Assembly (NCBI RefSeq): GCF_040802235.1
Contig: NC_133167.1
Location: 48,414,001-48,478,000, forward strand
Length of the DNA stretch: 64,000 nucleotides
Direction of reading: 5' to 3'
Source of the DNA: Manis javanica
Lineage: Eukaryota; Chordata; Mammalia; Pholidota; Manidae
Below the pieces are notes generated by a model. The model made no database searches, was not told where the DNA came from, and worked only from the letters and a program-made list of their open reading frames with translations. This document shows positions 45,111-53,793 of the stretch, in pieces. Made by a program: the position numbers and the translations under genes. Numbering within the stretch: position 1 is the stretch's first letter; each line of letters opens with the position of its first letter.

Positions 45111-48043
45111 GGCAAGATAAAACAAATTGTGTTATTAGGTTATGTAGCAACATCTGGAGTTGGATTTTTTATTCTGGAAGGAGGCTACATTATTGAAACG
45201 ATACTTCTCTCTAAAATCACTCTCATTTTTACTAGAAGTAACTAGGTTAAGAAAATAATTAACAGCTGGCTTGATTATTTGCACAGGTGCAGCAAGAAGA
45301 GCAATTGATTACACAGGTTCTTTTAAATATGCTTTGCTGGAACTTTTTGTAAGGAATTTCAGATTGAACTTTTAAAGGCCTCTTGAGGCCAGACAGCCAA
45401 GCCAGACTTGCCATCAGGCTTTACCTGCAGTACCTGTAGATTTGGATGAATTCTTCTCTTCTCGAGGTCTCTGCACCTGCCAGGAAGTGACTTTCTTTAC
45501 TCACCTGGTAAGGCTGCTGGGAACTCTGTAAGCAAGGTACTAGGCCAGTTCTTCCAAGGGGCTTTGTTGGCTTTATAAAGTCAATCTTAGTTCTTTAAAG
45601 TTGTTCACATCTGAGTCTATGCACATGTCTCTCAGGTACGACATTCCAGTCAAAGCCCTGGTAGTATAACCAGTGTTCTTAAGTAGTCTTCTCACAAGGA
45701 AAGCAGATTCTTATTGAACTCGTGCAAATAAACATACTGCCATGGAATATAAAAACAGTCACTGAAAGTTTTTAAACTCTGGAGGGATCAAGTAGAGAGA
45801 AGGATGTTTCAATTCTGCTCATAAAGATAGTCATTTACTAAACTGTTGTCAGTTTAAGAGAACAAGGTTAAAACATTTTACCAGCAACATTTGAAACAAA
45901 AAGACACAAAATCATTTTCTTTAGTTTATGTAATCTTATGTAACTAATACCTGTTCTGCTGAAATCTAGTTCTTTACCAGTTTAGGGATAATACTATAAA
46001 TGACAAAAGACTTACAAATGACAATGGTTAAAGATCTGATGAGAGCTTACTGTAAAACAGTTGACATAAGGAAATTCTGATATTTCTGTAATACAAAACA
46101 TTCAGTAACAAAGTTTAGCATCATTCTCTTTGACAGTGCTTTCCTGGTAAATAAATATATATATATATCAGATAAATAAGCCAAATTAGTCAAATACTTT
46201 CTCTAGTGAGAAAAATTCTTCTGACATGTTCCAGGGGCCCTCTGGAAAATATCAGAGTTAACTAGAGGTAAAAGCACCTTTTTGCATTTAATTTTTTTTA
46301 GAACTATCATTACACATTTATTGTCTATATACTCAGCACAGTAAATGAGATATCTTAAAAAGTGGGGCAGCAGGGGAGACTGCTGCTGTCAATTTTTAAA
46401 GACAACATACAGAAAGTCAAACTAATTCTAGGTTACTAAGCATTCTTGAGAGAATGGTAGCAGATGGTAGATTCTTCTGCTTTCATCTTCAGGAGGGGAA
46501 AAAAGCTACAATAAGAATTCATATTTAGCTGAAAGAACTGTCTAAACTCAAGGCAGAGTATAATATCACCAGGCATACAAAAGACCTGTTAGAGATACAT
46601 ACAAAGAATGGATATGGCTATAGTCAAATTCAACTTAAAAGTTTAAGCAGAATCTCAAATTTAAATGTCTCTTTCTTTCACACAGATATTCAGATATGAC
46701 CAGAAATATGATTTGAGATGAAAGAGGTCAGGCATTTTACTTCTTCATTTAGGGACTGAGAAATGATGACCTTTGGCTTACAATCAATAGCTTACAAACA
46801 GTGAAAATAATAAGAACATAACTCAGCATAAGTGTCTAAGACCAGATACAAAAAAGCAGAGAAAGTGCTTAAGTTTACAGGTTTTCCCTGAAAGCTTCAA
46901 GAATGTTTTACTCTTTAATAGTAGATATAAGCTGCTATGCAAATTCTATTAAAAGCTCTAAGATTATTTGCATTAAAAAATATGGAGAGTCCCCCATGTT
47001 TTTTTTTTTTAAACATACAGCATATAAATTAAACAAGAAGACCTGGTGGTTCTCAAAAAATCTATTACAACTTTTCTCAAAAGTGGTCACACGTTCGTCT
47101 ATCTAAACTTTTACAGTGAAACCTGTTTTTCTGGGAGAAACATAATCTTGTCCAGATTCTACAGTTTAATAAATTTTGGTTTGTTAACTAAGTGCATTTA
47201 ATCAGCTGAAAAAAGCTTTGTTACTATTCTGCTTAGGAATTCAATTTTTCAGGCCATGCAATTATTTTTAATAACAAAATATTTCAAAGGCAAATAAAGG
47301 TTATACAGTTGTTAACAAACTTTAGCTTTTAGTCCCTTTAACATTACGATTTCATGGCAACTCACTGAGACTTTAAGCATGAGAAACTGCTGTGATCTTT
47401 CAACATAGAGAAATGCCCTCTCTATCACTTTAAGCAGTTCTAACCAGAACTCAAAACTATTAGAAACTTCAAGCTCCAGTGAACACTGAGAAGCAGGACA
47501 CTGCAAACTGTCAAACCAACATTTCCTAGACTGACAAACTTACGAACACATTCTACAATTTCTGCAACTATGAGCTTCACAGCACAATCTCCCAGCAAAC
47601 ACAGAGCACATCTTCTCAACTTAACAAAACTCTAAGGCTTTAAGTTACTACAAAGATTCTCAGGCTGCAGGTAGGCATACACACTGCAACACACAATTAA
47701 AAAGGTGTTCACTTGCCACACTTATCCAGTTCACTTACCTGCAACAACTATGCTAGCCTACTCACAAGACCCCCACTGAACACTAGACAAAGCCAAGCTT
47801 CTAAGCATTCTATTCTTAAAAGATTTAGCAGATAACATGACTCAAATGACTCTAGGTAAACTCAGGCAGCCGACAACTACCAGGACATGCCCGTCTCAGG
47901 CAAACCCAAATTAGCATTAATGCTTAACACTTTTTTATCAGGTTTTCTGGAAGTTTTAGAACACTCAATTTTCACAAGCGCTTGTCTTTAAATCAATTTC
48001 ATTAATACCATCCGGAGGTAGAAAGATATATTCATTTACACAC
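45111..48043 (-). other. Unassigned 2.9-kb internal cargo
   Basis: This stretch stands where gag, pol and most of env should be. It is AT-rich, unlike the GC-rich leader and LTRs. I see no zinc knuckle, DTG protease motif, YxDD, integrase motif or other domain in any frame. The longest frames are 64-67 codons (47312-47506 minus, 46903-47106 plus) and lack motifs. It could be non-coding retroelement sequence as in VL30-type elements, or captured host sequence. Both readings are inference. Confidence 0.6.
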
Positions 48044-48319
48044 TTAGGGGGTTGTCTGAGTCTGTCCCATTGTCAGTATAACAATTATTAGGCACATGAA
48101 AGACACAAAAAACAGAGACACACACAGATTAGACAAACAGCGGCCGCTTTTTGTTTTTTTTTTTCTCAGATTTTCAAACAGAAACCGAAAGGAATCAGAG
48201 GGTTGATATTCCTGGCGCCTGAAAATCAACCCTATCTCATCAGATTCACCTTGCCAGAAAAACAGACGGGAGGCTACCAGGCGTCCCTGGCCTCCCAACC
48301 TCCCCGAGGCGTCCCTCAG
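48044..48319 (-). CDS. GlycoGag-type leader frame, truncated
   Basis: On the minus strand a frame is open from a CTG (plus 48317-48319, context GCAACCCTG) through 83 codons to the gag ATG (plus 48068-48070). It then covers MGQTQTTP and stops at 48044-48046. Murine-type gammaretroviruses begin glycosylated Gag at a CTG in the same context, upstream of and in frame with gag, with a leader of similar length (88 residues). Here the leader has a basic patch (NLRKKKTKSGR) followed by a hydrophobic span (LCVSLFFVSFMCLIIVIL) just before the gag Met, as in that family. Gag itself ends after 8 codons because a base appears to be missing in a C run. Known glycoGags aid release and counter SERINC5. Whether this short form is made is unknown. 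Confidence 0.65.
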   Translation of the reverse strand: MRDASGRLGGQGRLVASRLFFWQGESDEIGLIFRRQEYQPSDSFRFLFENLRKKKTKSGRCLSNLCVSLFFVSFMCLIIVILTMGQTQTTP

Positions 48320-48482
48320 GGTTGCAGCCTGCGGTGCTCCTAGTACGTCTACCGACCGCAGTCTCGACCCCTTTACAGGATCGGGACAGCTGCCAGACAG
48401 TGGGTACCCCTTTACAGAATTCTGACCGGTCTCACTGAAAACAGAAGACAGAACACAGACAACTCAAGGCGCCACTAATCTT

Positions 48483-48489
48483 ACCTCTT
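48483..48489 (-). promoter_or_regulatory. Putative 5' splice donor
   Basis: The minus strand reads GAGGAAGAGGTAAGATTAG about 50 bases after the primer site, a strong AG|GTAAGA donor in the position used for spliced env RNA in gammaretroviruses. Confidence 0.6.
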
Positions 48490-48531
48490 CCTCCAAGAGC
48501 GACTTCGGGAGTGAAGCGGGGTGAGCGCATG

Positions 48532-48549
48532 ATCCCGGACGAGCCCCCA
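48532..48549 (-). promoter_or_regulatory. Primer binding site, tRNA-Pro type
   Basis: The minus strand reads TGGGGGCTCGTCCGGGAT two bases after the 5' LTR. It is the classic proline primer site of gammaretroviruses, with no mismatch to the usual 18-mer. Confidence 0.95.
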
Positions 48550-48551
48550 AA

Positions 48552-49073
48552 TGTTGGATTCCCCTGAGGAAGGCGCCGCCCCAAATCACTCACCAAAGAC
48601 GTTTCTTGATGCAACAAGCAAGAGGAATTTATTCGGAAGCCAACTAGTTGGGGTCCAAGTCAGCCCGTCCACCAGGTCTCAACGAGGACCCTGAGTACTT
48701 ACAACTAAGTGGTTATATAGGATTTTCTGAGGCATTCAGCCCTAGAGATTTACCATGGTTACAGATTATGTTGTAGTAACAAGATAACAATACTACATAG
48801 CAAGATAACAATACTACAAAGGCAGTAATTTTTCAAACCTACGATTTCTGGGTTAGTGCCACGTCCTGGGGGTGTAGCAAGGTAGGGTCAGCTTTTATGC
48901 TTAACTAACCGAAAGGTTAGCGCTGCCAGCAGTCATGATTGATTAACTTGTTTTTCCAGAGGAGTTACCTGGTTTCAGTTGTTCCCTCTGAGTCATATAT
49001 CAGAATGGCTTTTTGGGCTTCAAGATGGCCACTCTTAAGCTAACTTATTTCTCAGGGAGGTTGGGGTCCTACA
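48552..49073 (-). repeat. Nested ERV 5' LTR
   Basis: 522 bp, same length as and by eye identical to 43555-44076. It holds the TATA box and AATAAA at the same relative places, so the promoter driving the leader frame appears structurally complete. Confidence 0.95.
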
Positions 49074-49077
49074 CTAT
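49074..49077. repeat. Target duplication CTAT (right)
   Basis: Right copy of the 4-bp target duplication of the nested ERV. Confidence 0.9.
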
Positions 49078-49393
49078 CATCACTCGCGATCTTTTTAACT
49101 ACTGCCAGCACCTGAAAAAATGGAAGGAGATTCCCTATATCGAAGCTTTCCGCCTCCTCATCTCCCCACCCCCTCCCAAGTTCTCCTAGCCTGCAAGCCG
49201 CTGCCCCCGCAGAAGCCTCCGGTTCACTCCCTTCCCCTTCTCCTACAACAGCCCTTCTCCCTTCCTTCCCAACCATCTCCTCCCCCATCTCACCTCCTCC
49301 ACCTTCATTCCCTGCAGATTAAGCCTGAACCTCTCAGCCCCCCTTTAACTAGGTCCCAGGGGCCTCCTCTGTCTTTGCCCTCATCACCTGTTT
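49078..49393 (+). pseudogene. gag: Outer ERV gag, matrix end and Pro-rich region
   Basis: The frame continues gag after the nested insertion (TRDLFNYCQHLKKWKEIPY, a matrix-type helix segment). It then enters a proline-rich stretch (49140-49390) with PPP and PxxP runs of the kind between matrix and capsid. A stop or frameshift near 49187 splits it. The last part ('cagattaagcctgaacctctcagccccccttta..aggtccca') is repeated in diverged form after the LTR-like insert ('cagactgagccagaacccttcagtccccctcagactcagtcct'), so this linker held an internal repeat. Confidence 0.7.
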
Positions 49394-49399
49394 CTCCCC

Positions 49400-49877
49400 T
49401 GTTGGGGACCGCCTTTGTCTTCTCACATGTTTGTAGAGAGAATGGGAAAGCACCTCCCCCCATGTCTGAATGCAGCATGGGAAAGCACAAGCTAGAGAAC
49501 AACCGGTGCAGTCCTTAGAAGTTATCTGTCCACAAAACCATATCTTGCCAAGACTCCTCACTCTGAAAATAGGGAGACCTTGAAGATGTGTAGAAACACC
49601 GCCCCTGCTTCTAGCTATGCCCTTCCCCCACTTGCCGATGTGGCAGGAATAGAAAACAACGCATTCCATAAGCAATTAACTGGAGCCCTGCTGTAGCTCA
49701 GTAGAGCATGGGACTCTTAACCTCAGAGTCATGAGTTCAAGCCCAACTAAAGCAGCAGAGGCAAGCAGCTGGGCTGCTAGCTGGCGACATGTGGGTCAGA
49801 TTCTATCTTTCTTTATTTTCTTTGCCCCCCTTCTGCACTTCAGGACCTGCTCGACTAGGCACGGCTAGACCGCGTCA
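49400..49877 (+). mobile_element. LTR-like insertion in gag (solo LTR?)
   Basis: A 478-bp segment breaks the proline-rich gag linker. It starts TGTTGGGGACCG and can be read as ending GCGTCA, giving TG...CA ends. Flanking 6-mers CTCCCC (49394-49399) and CTCTCC (49878-49883) agree at five of six bases, a size typical of class II (betaretrovirus-like) ERVs. The TGTTGGGG start and the pyrimidine-rich region before the end suit a class II LTR. No convincing TATA or plus-strand AATAAA was seen, so the call rests on ends and context. Confidence 0.5.
49684..49755 (+). pseudogene. tRNA-Lys(CTT)-like sequence
   Basis: The text 'tagctcagtagagcatgggactcttaacctcagagtcatgagttcaagccc' follows tRNA-Lys: A box (TAGCTCAGT..AGAGCATGG), anticodon loop CTCTTAA with anticodon CTT, and a B box (AGTTCAAGCCC) with one change from GGTTCGA. 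CTGCT and AGCAG could pair as an acceptor stem. The D loop is shortened and the anticodon and T stems have mismatches, so it is unlikely to work as a tRNA. It lies within the LTR-like insertion. Confidence 0.75.
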
Positions 49878-49951
49878 CTCTCCCACAGACTGAGCCAGAA
49901 CCCTTCAGTCCCCCTCAGACTCAGTCCTGAGAGCCTCTCAAAATTATCGCC

Positions 49952-50710
49952 CCCCTCCGGGAGGTAGCAGGATCCGAAGGCAGCGTGCGCGTTCACATCC
50001 CTTTCTCCTTAAGAGATTTAGCCCAACTAGAGAAACGCCTAAGTTCCTTTTCCACTGATCCCATGACATACATCAGGGAGTTTCAATACACCCTCCAGTC
50101 TTACAGCCTCACACATCATGACATTTTCATGCTCCTGGCCAATACTCTCCTCCCTGAAGAGCGTAGACGAGTTTAGGACTTCGCCCAAATGCAGGCTACT
50201 GAAACCCACAGGACTGACCCCACCTATTCCCCTGGCCCCACTGCTGTCCCCGAACAAGACCCACACTGAAATTATAACACCACCATGAGTCTCCGCTCTC
50301 GAGATATTTTTGCCTCCTGCTTAATAGCAGGTCTGAAAAAGGCAGCTCGTAAAGTAGTCAATTTTCAAAAGCTCCAAGACATAATTCAAAAGAGAGATGA
50401 AATCCCCTCCAAGTTCTTAGACAGACTCACTCAAGCCCTATTACAGTATACCAGCCTGGACCCAGAAACACCTGAAGGAAGACATGTCCTTATGACATAC
50501 TTCCTAGCTCAAGGCTACCCCGACATCAAAGCTAAACTCAAAAAGTTAGAACAGGGCCCCGCTAACCCACAGACTGAGATCCTAACAGTGGCCTTTAAAG
50601 TCTTCCATAAGTGGGAGGAGGAGAAAGAATGCCGTAAACAAAAGGCTGATCAGGCCAATTTCCAAATGTTGGCCCAGCTGATAAAACCACAACCTGGGCG
50701 CCCCTCTACA
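49952..50710 (+). pseudogene. gag: Outer ERV gag, capsid
   Basis: The frame begins PLREVAGSEG (capsid N-terminal proline) and continues VHIPFSLRDLAQLEKRLSSF, a typical gammaretrovirus-like capsid start. The major homology region is clear: QKRDEIPSKFLDRLTQALLQ, near residue 160. A charged, coiled-coil-like KWEEEKECRKQKADQ segment precedes nucleocapsid. Two in-frame stops (TAG 50174-50176 and a TGA near 50267) interrupt otherwise good sequence. Capsid would form the core shell. This gene cannot produce it in one piece. Confidence 0.9.
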
Positions 50711-50716
50711 AACAAG

Positions 50717-50919
50717 CCCCCCCAAGAGCTTGTTTCAAGTGCAGAAAAGAGGGACATTGGTCAAGGGCGTGCCCCTCCCCCAGATCTCCTACCACCCCAT
50801 GCCCCAGATGCCACAAAAAGGGCCACTGGGGGTCTGATTGCCCAACCACCCGAAGGGGAGGCTGGACGAACAACCCCCATCCTAAGCCCGCCATAGTGGG
50901 GCTGGCAGAAGAAGATTGA
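50717..50919 (+). pseudogene. gag: Outer ERV gag, nucleocapsid, two zinc knuckles
   Basis: After a seven-C run (50717-50723), where the frame shifts, two CCHC knuckles follow: CFKCRKEGHWSRAC (from 50731) and CPRCHKKGHWGSDC. Both keep all metal-binding residues. Nucleocapsid binds genomic RNA. The frame ends GLAEED with TGA at 50917-50919, directly followed by in-frame protease text. This may be the original gag-pol readthrough stop, since gammaretrovirus-like viruses separate gag and pol by one stop. Confidence 0.85.
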
Positions 50920-51230
50920 TGGGGCCCAGGGGCTTCTCGCCCGACCATTTCCATCACCAAACAGGAGCCCAGGGTTACTTTAACAGTAGACGGTCACCCC
51001 ATCTCCTTCCTCCTAGATACAGGAGCCACCTTCTCAGTCTTGTGAGAATACCGGGGCCCTACCACACCAGCCATTACTCCTATAGTCAGAGTAGGAGGTA
51101 AACAGATTTTCCCATTAACCCCCCCCCCACCCTTTTATGCACAATCCAAGACAATCCCATACCTTTCTCCCACTCCTTCCTGGTTATGCCCCAGTGTCCC
51201 ATCCCTTTACTAGGACGAGACATCCTTTCC
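50920..51230 (+). pseudogene. pro: Outer ERV protease
   Basis: In the frame following the gag stop, VTLTVDGHPISFLLDTGATF shows the aspartic protease active site DTG (51016-51024). A TGA at 51043-51045 interrupts it. A ten-C run near 51119-51128 shifts the frame. The C-terminal protease motif LLGRDIL (near 51210) appears in the next frame. The enzyme would mature Gag and Pol. Here it is dead. Confidence 0.85.
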
Positions 51231-51289
51231 CTCCTCCACGTTTCCATAACTATATCCACTCCCACAGCCCCCAGTACTCCCTTTCTGAT

Positions 51290-52800
51290 GGCCCTCATAG
51301 CCGATGATCCCCCTCTACCCAATGAAAGCTCCGGTTCTGCCCTCATACACCCTGTAAATCCCAAAGTTTGGGACATTACAAGCCCCTCCATGGCCCTATG
51401 TCCCCCTGCCTCTATCAAATTATGTGACCCCTCTCAGTATATCTGTCAGGCCCAATACCCCCTAACCACTTCAGCCCTCATAGGCCTCCAACCCATCATT
51501 CAAGCAGACCCACTCACTCCCCATTTAATACCCCCATATTAGCTGTTAAAAAAACCAACGGATCTTGCCGCCTTGTCCAAGACCTTCGCCTCATCAACAT
51601 AGCCATTGTCCCTATCCATCCCTTAGTTCCAAATCCATACAGCCTCAGCATCCCACTTCTCAGTCCTAGATCTCAAAGACATACCCCCATATTAGCTGTT
51701 AAAAAAACCAACGGATCTTTCTGCCTTGTCCAAGACCTTCGCCTCATCAACATAGCCATTGTCCCTATCCATCCCTTAGTTCCAAATCCATACAGCCTCA
51801 GCATCCCACTTCTCAGTCCTAGATCTCAAAGACCCATTTTTCTATCCCTCTAGACCCCTGCTCCCAAGATTTTTTCATCTTCACCTGGACAGACCCATAC
51901 ACAAGACATTCTAAACAACTCACTTAGACAGTTTTGCCACAAAGCTTCCGAGATAGTCCCCATATTTTTAGACAGGTCCTAGCTCAGGACCTCAAACAGT
52001 TTCATCATGATCACTCCAAGTCCACCTTATTATAATACATGGACAATCTTCTACTCTGCAGTCTCTCGTGAGAACAGTCTCAACTTGACACTGCCTCCCT
52101 ACTTAACCTTCTAGCTTCCAGAAGTTACCGAGTATCCCCCGTCAAAGCTCAAATCTCTTCCCCTCCTATCACTTACCTCAGATTCCTTCTATCTCAACAA
52201 AGAAAGTCCATTACCTTAGACAGAAAATGGCTCCTCTCTGACCTGCCCATTCCCAAAACCAAGACAAAAATCCTTTCCTTTCTAGGCCCTTTCTAAGCCT
52301 AGCTAGATATTTTAGAACATATATCCCTAACTTCTCCCTGCACCCTGTTGGCAAGACCCCTATACAACCTCAGCAAGGGCCCCCCTAAAAAACCATTATC
52401 CTCCTCACCCCGACACTCCTTCATTAAGCTCCGTCAAGCCCTTGTGGAAGCCCCAGCTCTCCATCTTCCTGATTTGTCGAAGCCCTTCTCATTATACATT
52501 CATGAGAGGTCCAGTCAAGCTTTAAGAGTCCTAGGCCAATATTATGGCTCATCCTTTGCCCCAGTAGCTTATATCTCCAAGCAATTAGACCCCACAGTTC
52601 AGGGATGGGCCCCCTGCCTACGAGCATTAGCTGCTAGACAGCTCTTGCAGAAAGAAGCTCATAAACTGACATTCAGAGCGCCCCTTACCATTCTGTCCCC
52701 ACATCACCTAAAAGATCTCTTAACCTACAAAAGTTTACAGACTCTCCCTCCCTCCAGACTCCTGACCTTACTGTCCTCTTTCCTCCAAAATCCTGTTCAC
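51290..52800 (+). pseudogene. pol: Outer ERV reverse transcriptase
   Basis: RT text begins around 51360 (VWDI, then CQAQYPLTTSALIGLQPIIQ). It continues with the fingers block (AVKKTNG..RLVQDLRLIN), present twice because of a 153-bp tandem duplication. The catalytic block reads YMDN at 52036-52047 in place of YxDD, with a TAA just before it. Thumb and connection follow (LLARPLYNLSKG, ALVEAPALHLPDLSKPF, YISKQLDPTVQGWAPCLRA). RNase H and integrase are absent. The sequence passes into env near 52800. Several frameshifts and stops are present. Confidence 0.9.
51528..51833 (+). repeat. 153-bp tandem duplication in RT
   Basis: 51528-51680 is repeated as 51681-51833 with two visible differences (tgcc/ttct after 'ggatct'). 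The unit starts 'atacccccatattagc' and ends 'gatctcaaagac'. It is 51 codons long and duplicates part of the RT fingers. Confidence 0.95.
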
Positions 52801-53793
52801 CCCCTTTGCCATCCATACCCGAATCATGACTTTTTCCTCCTTTACTGCTCTCTTGCTTTTTTCCTCATTCCTATTGTCTTCCCCACCACCCCAGCCTCCT
52901 TTGTATGGCGATTCAAAGTCAGACAGACTTACACACAGCATCAAACAAAAGTTACTGCCCTCATTGCCACACCAGACTGCCCTCTGAAAAGCTGCTCTGA
53001 GCCTTTATACCTCCACTTTCCTCCCTCCACTGAAGTGTTCACTAGCAGCTACCCTTATTCTCCCTACCTCTGCTTCCTCTATGACCAAAAACAAGCCTAT
53101 TGCAGGCAATGGCCAGATACCTACAGGAGATGTCCCTACTGGTCTTCCCCCATTCACTACATGAGTAACTTCCAGTACCCACAGTATTACTCCTCCAATT
53201 GTTTCATGAAATATCTCAATGGCTCATTCTCCTTATCAATCCCAGATCCCTGGGACTCTCGATGGGCTGCCAGAGTCACAGCCTCAGTTTACTACGGGGG
53301 GTCCTCGACCCCCCACAGTACCCTTCATATCTCTCGAAAGTATGTTCCCTCTCATTCCCAGATCTCTCAAGTTGCATCAGATAGCAGACATTCTGAAAAA
53401 GTCATTATCCAAACTCTTGATAACGCCTCTTCATCTTCTTATCCCCACCCCTCTTCCCATTTCTCCTACTCTTCATTACAGCTCCTTCAGGCCACCACCA
53501 TCTTTCTCAACCACACCCTTAACACAGCCAATTGTTTCTTGTGCGCATCACTACAGCGCCCACTGCTGGCCGCCGTGCCCCTTAATATTTTCAACTACTC
53601 CTTCCATGCAGAAAGACAACCCTTCTGCCCCCTGGCAGACATACCCCTATGGGAACCAGAATACGCAGATAATCTCACCATCCACCACTGTGTAGGCCCA
53701 ACTCCACCCCCTTCCAGCACACTTCACTGCCTCTCTATCTACACCCCTACCTCTGGCTCTAAGACTTTTATGCAACCGGGACACTTCTTTTAG
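52348..53793 (+). pseudogene. Pol-env fused open frame (481 codons)
   Basis: One uninterrupted frame runs from the RT thumb/connection (ARPLYNLSKGPPKKP) straight into env SU, after a deletion of RNase H and integrase at about 52795-52805. There is no ATG at its beginning, since it opens within RT after a stop. The env part starts in the signal peptide region in the wrong frame, then matches SU from WRFKVRQTY (about 52900) to the TAG at 53791. It is the longest open frame in the window. A real fused protein would need an internal start or readthrough, so I treat it as a by-product of deletion. Confidence 0.8.

Larger units (their letters stand above)
43555..49073 (-). mobile_element. Nested gammaretroviral ERV, identical LTRs
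   Basis: A 5,519-bp minus-strand element inserted in the gag gene of the outer provirus, flanked by CTAT on both sides. Its two 522-bp LTRs read the same base for base in my comparison, so the insertion is very recent relative to the outer one. From its 5' end (right side) it has LTR, proline-type primer site, splice donor, glycoGag-type leader frame, the first 8 gag codons, then about 3 kb with no retroviral genes that I recognise. The end of env SU and the whole of TM follow, then a polypurine tract and the 3' LTR. It cannot encode Gag, Pol or SU, so it must have moved with proteins from another virus. Confidence 0.95.

Noticed and set aside
49052-49675. Minus-strand frames over the gag linker
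   Set aside because: They are shadows of the proline-rich plus-strand gag text and of the LTR-like insert.
49684-49755. Functional tRNA-Lys gene
   Set aside because: The D loop is shortened, stem pairs are mismatched and the B box is altered. Called a tRNA-like relic instead.
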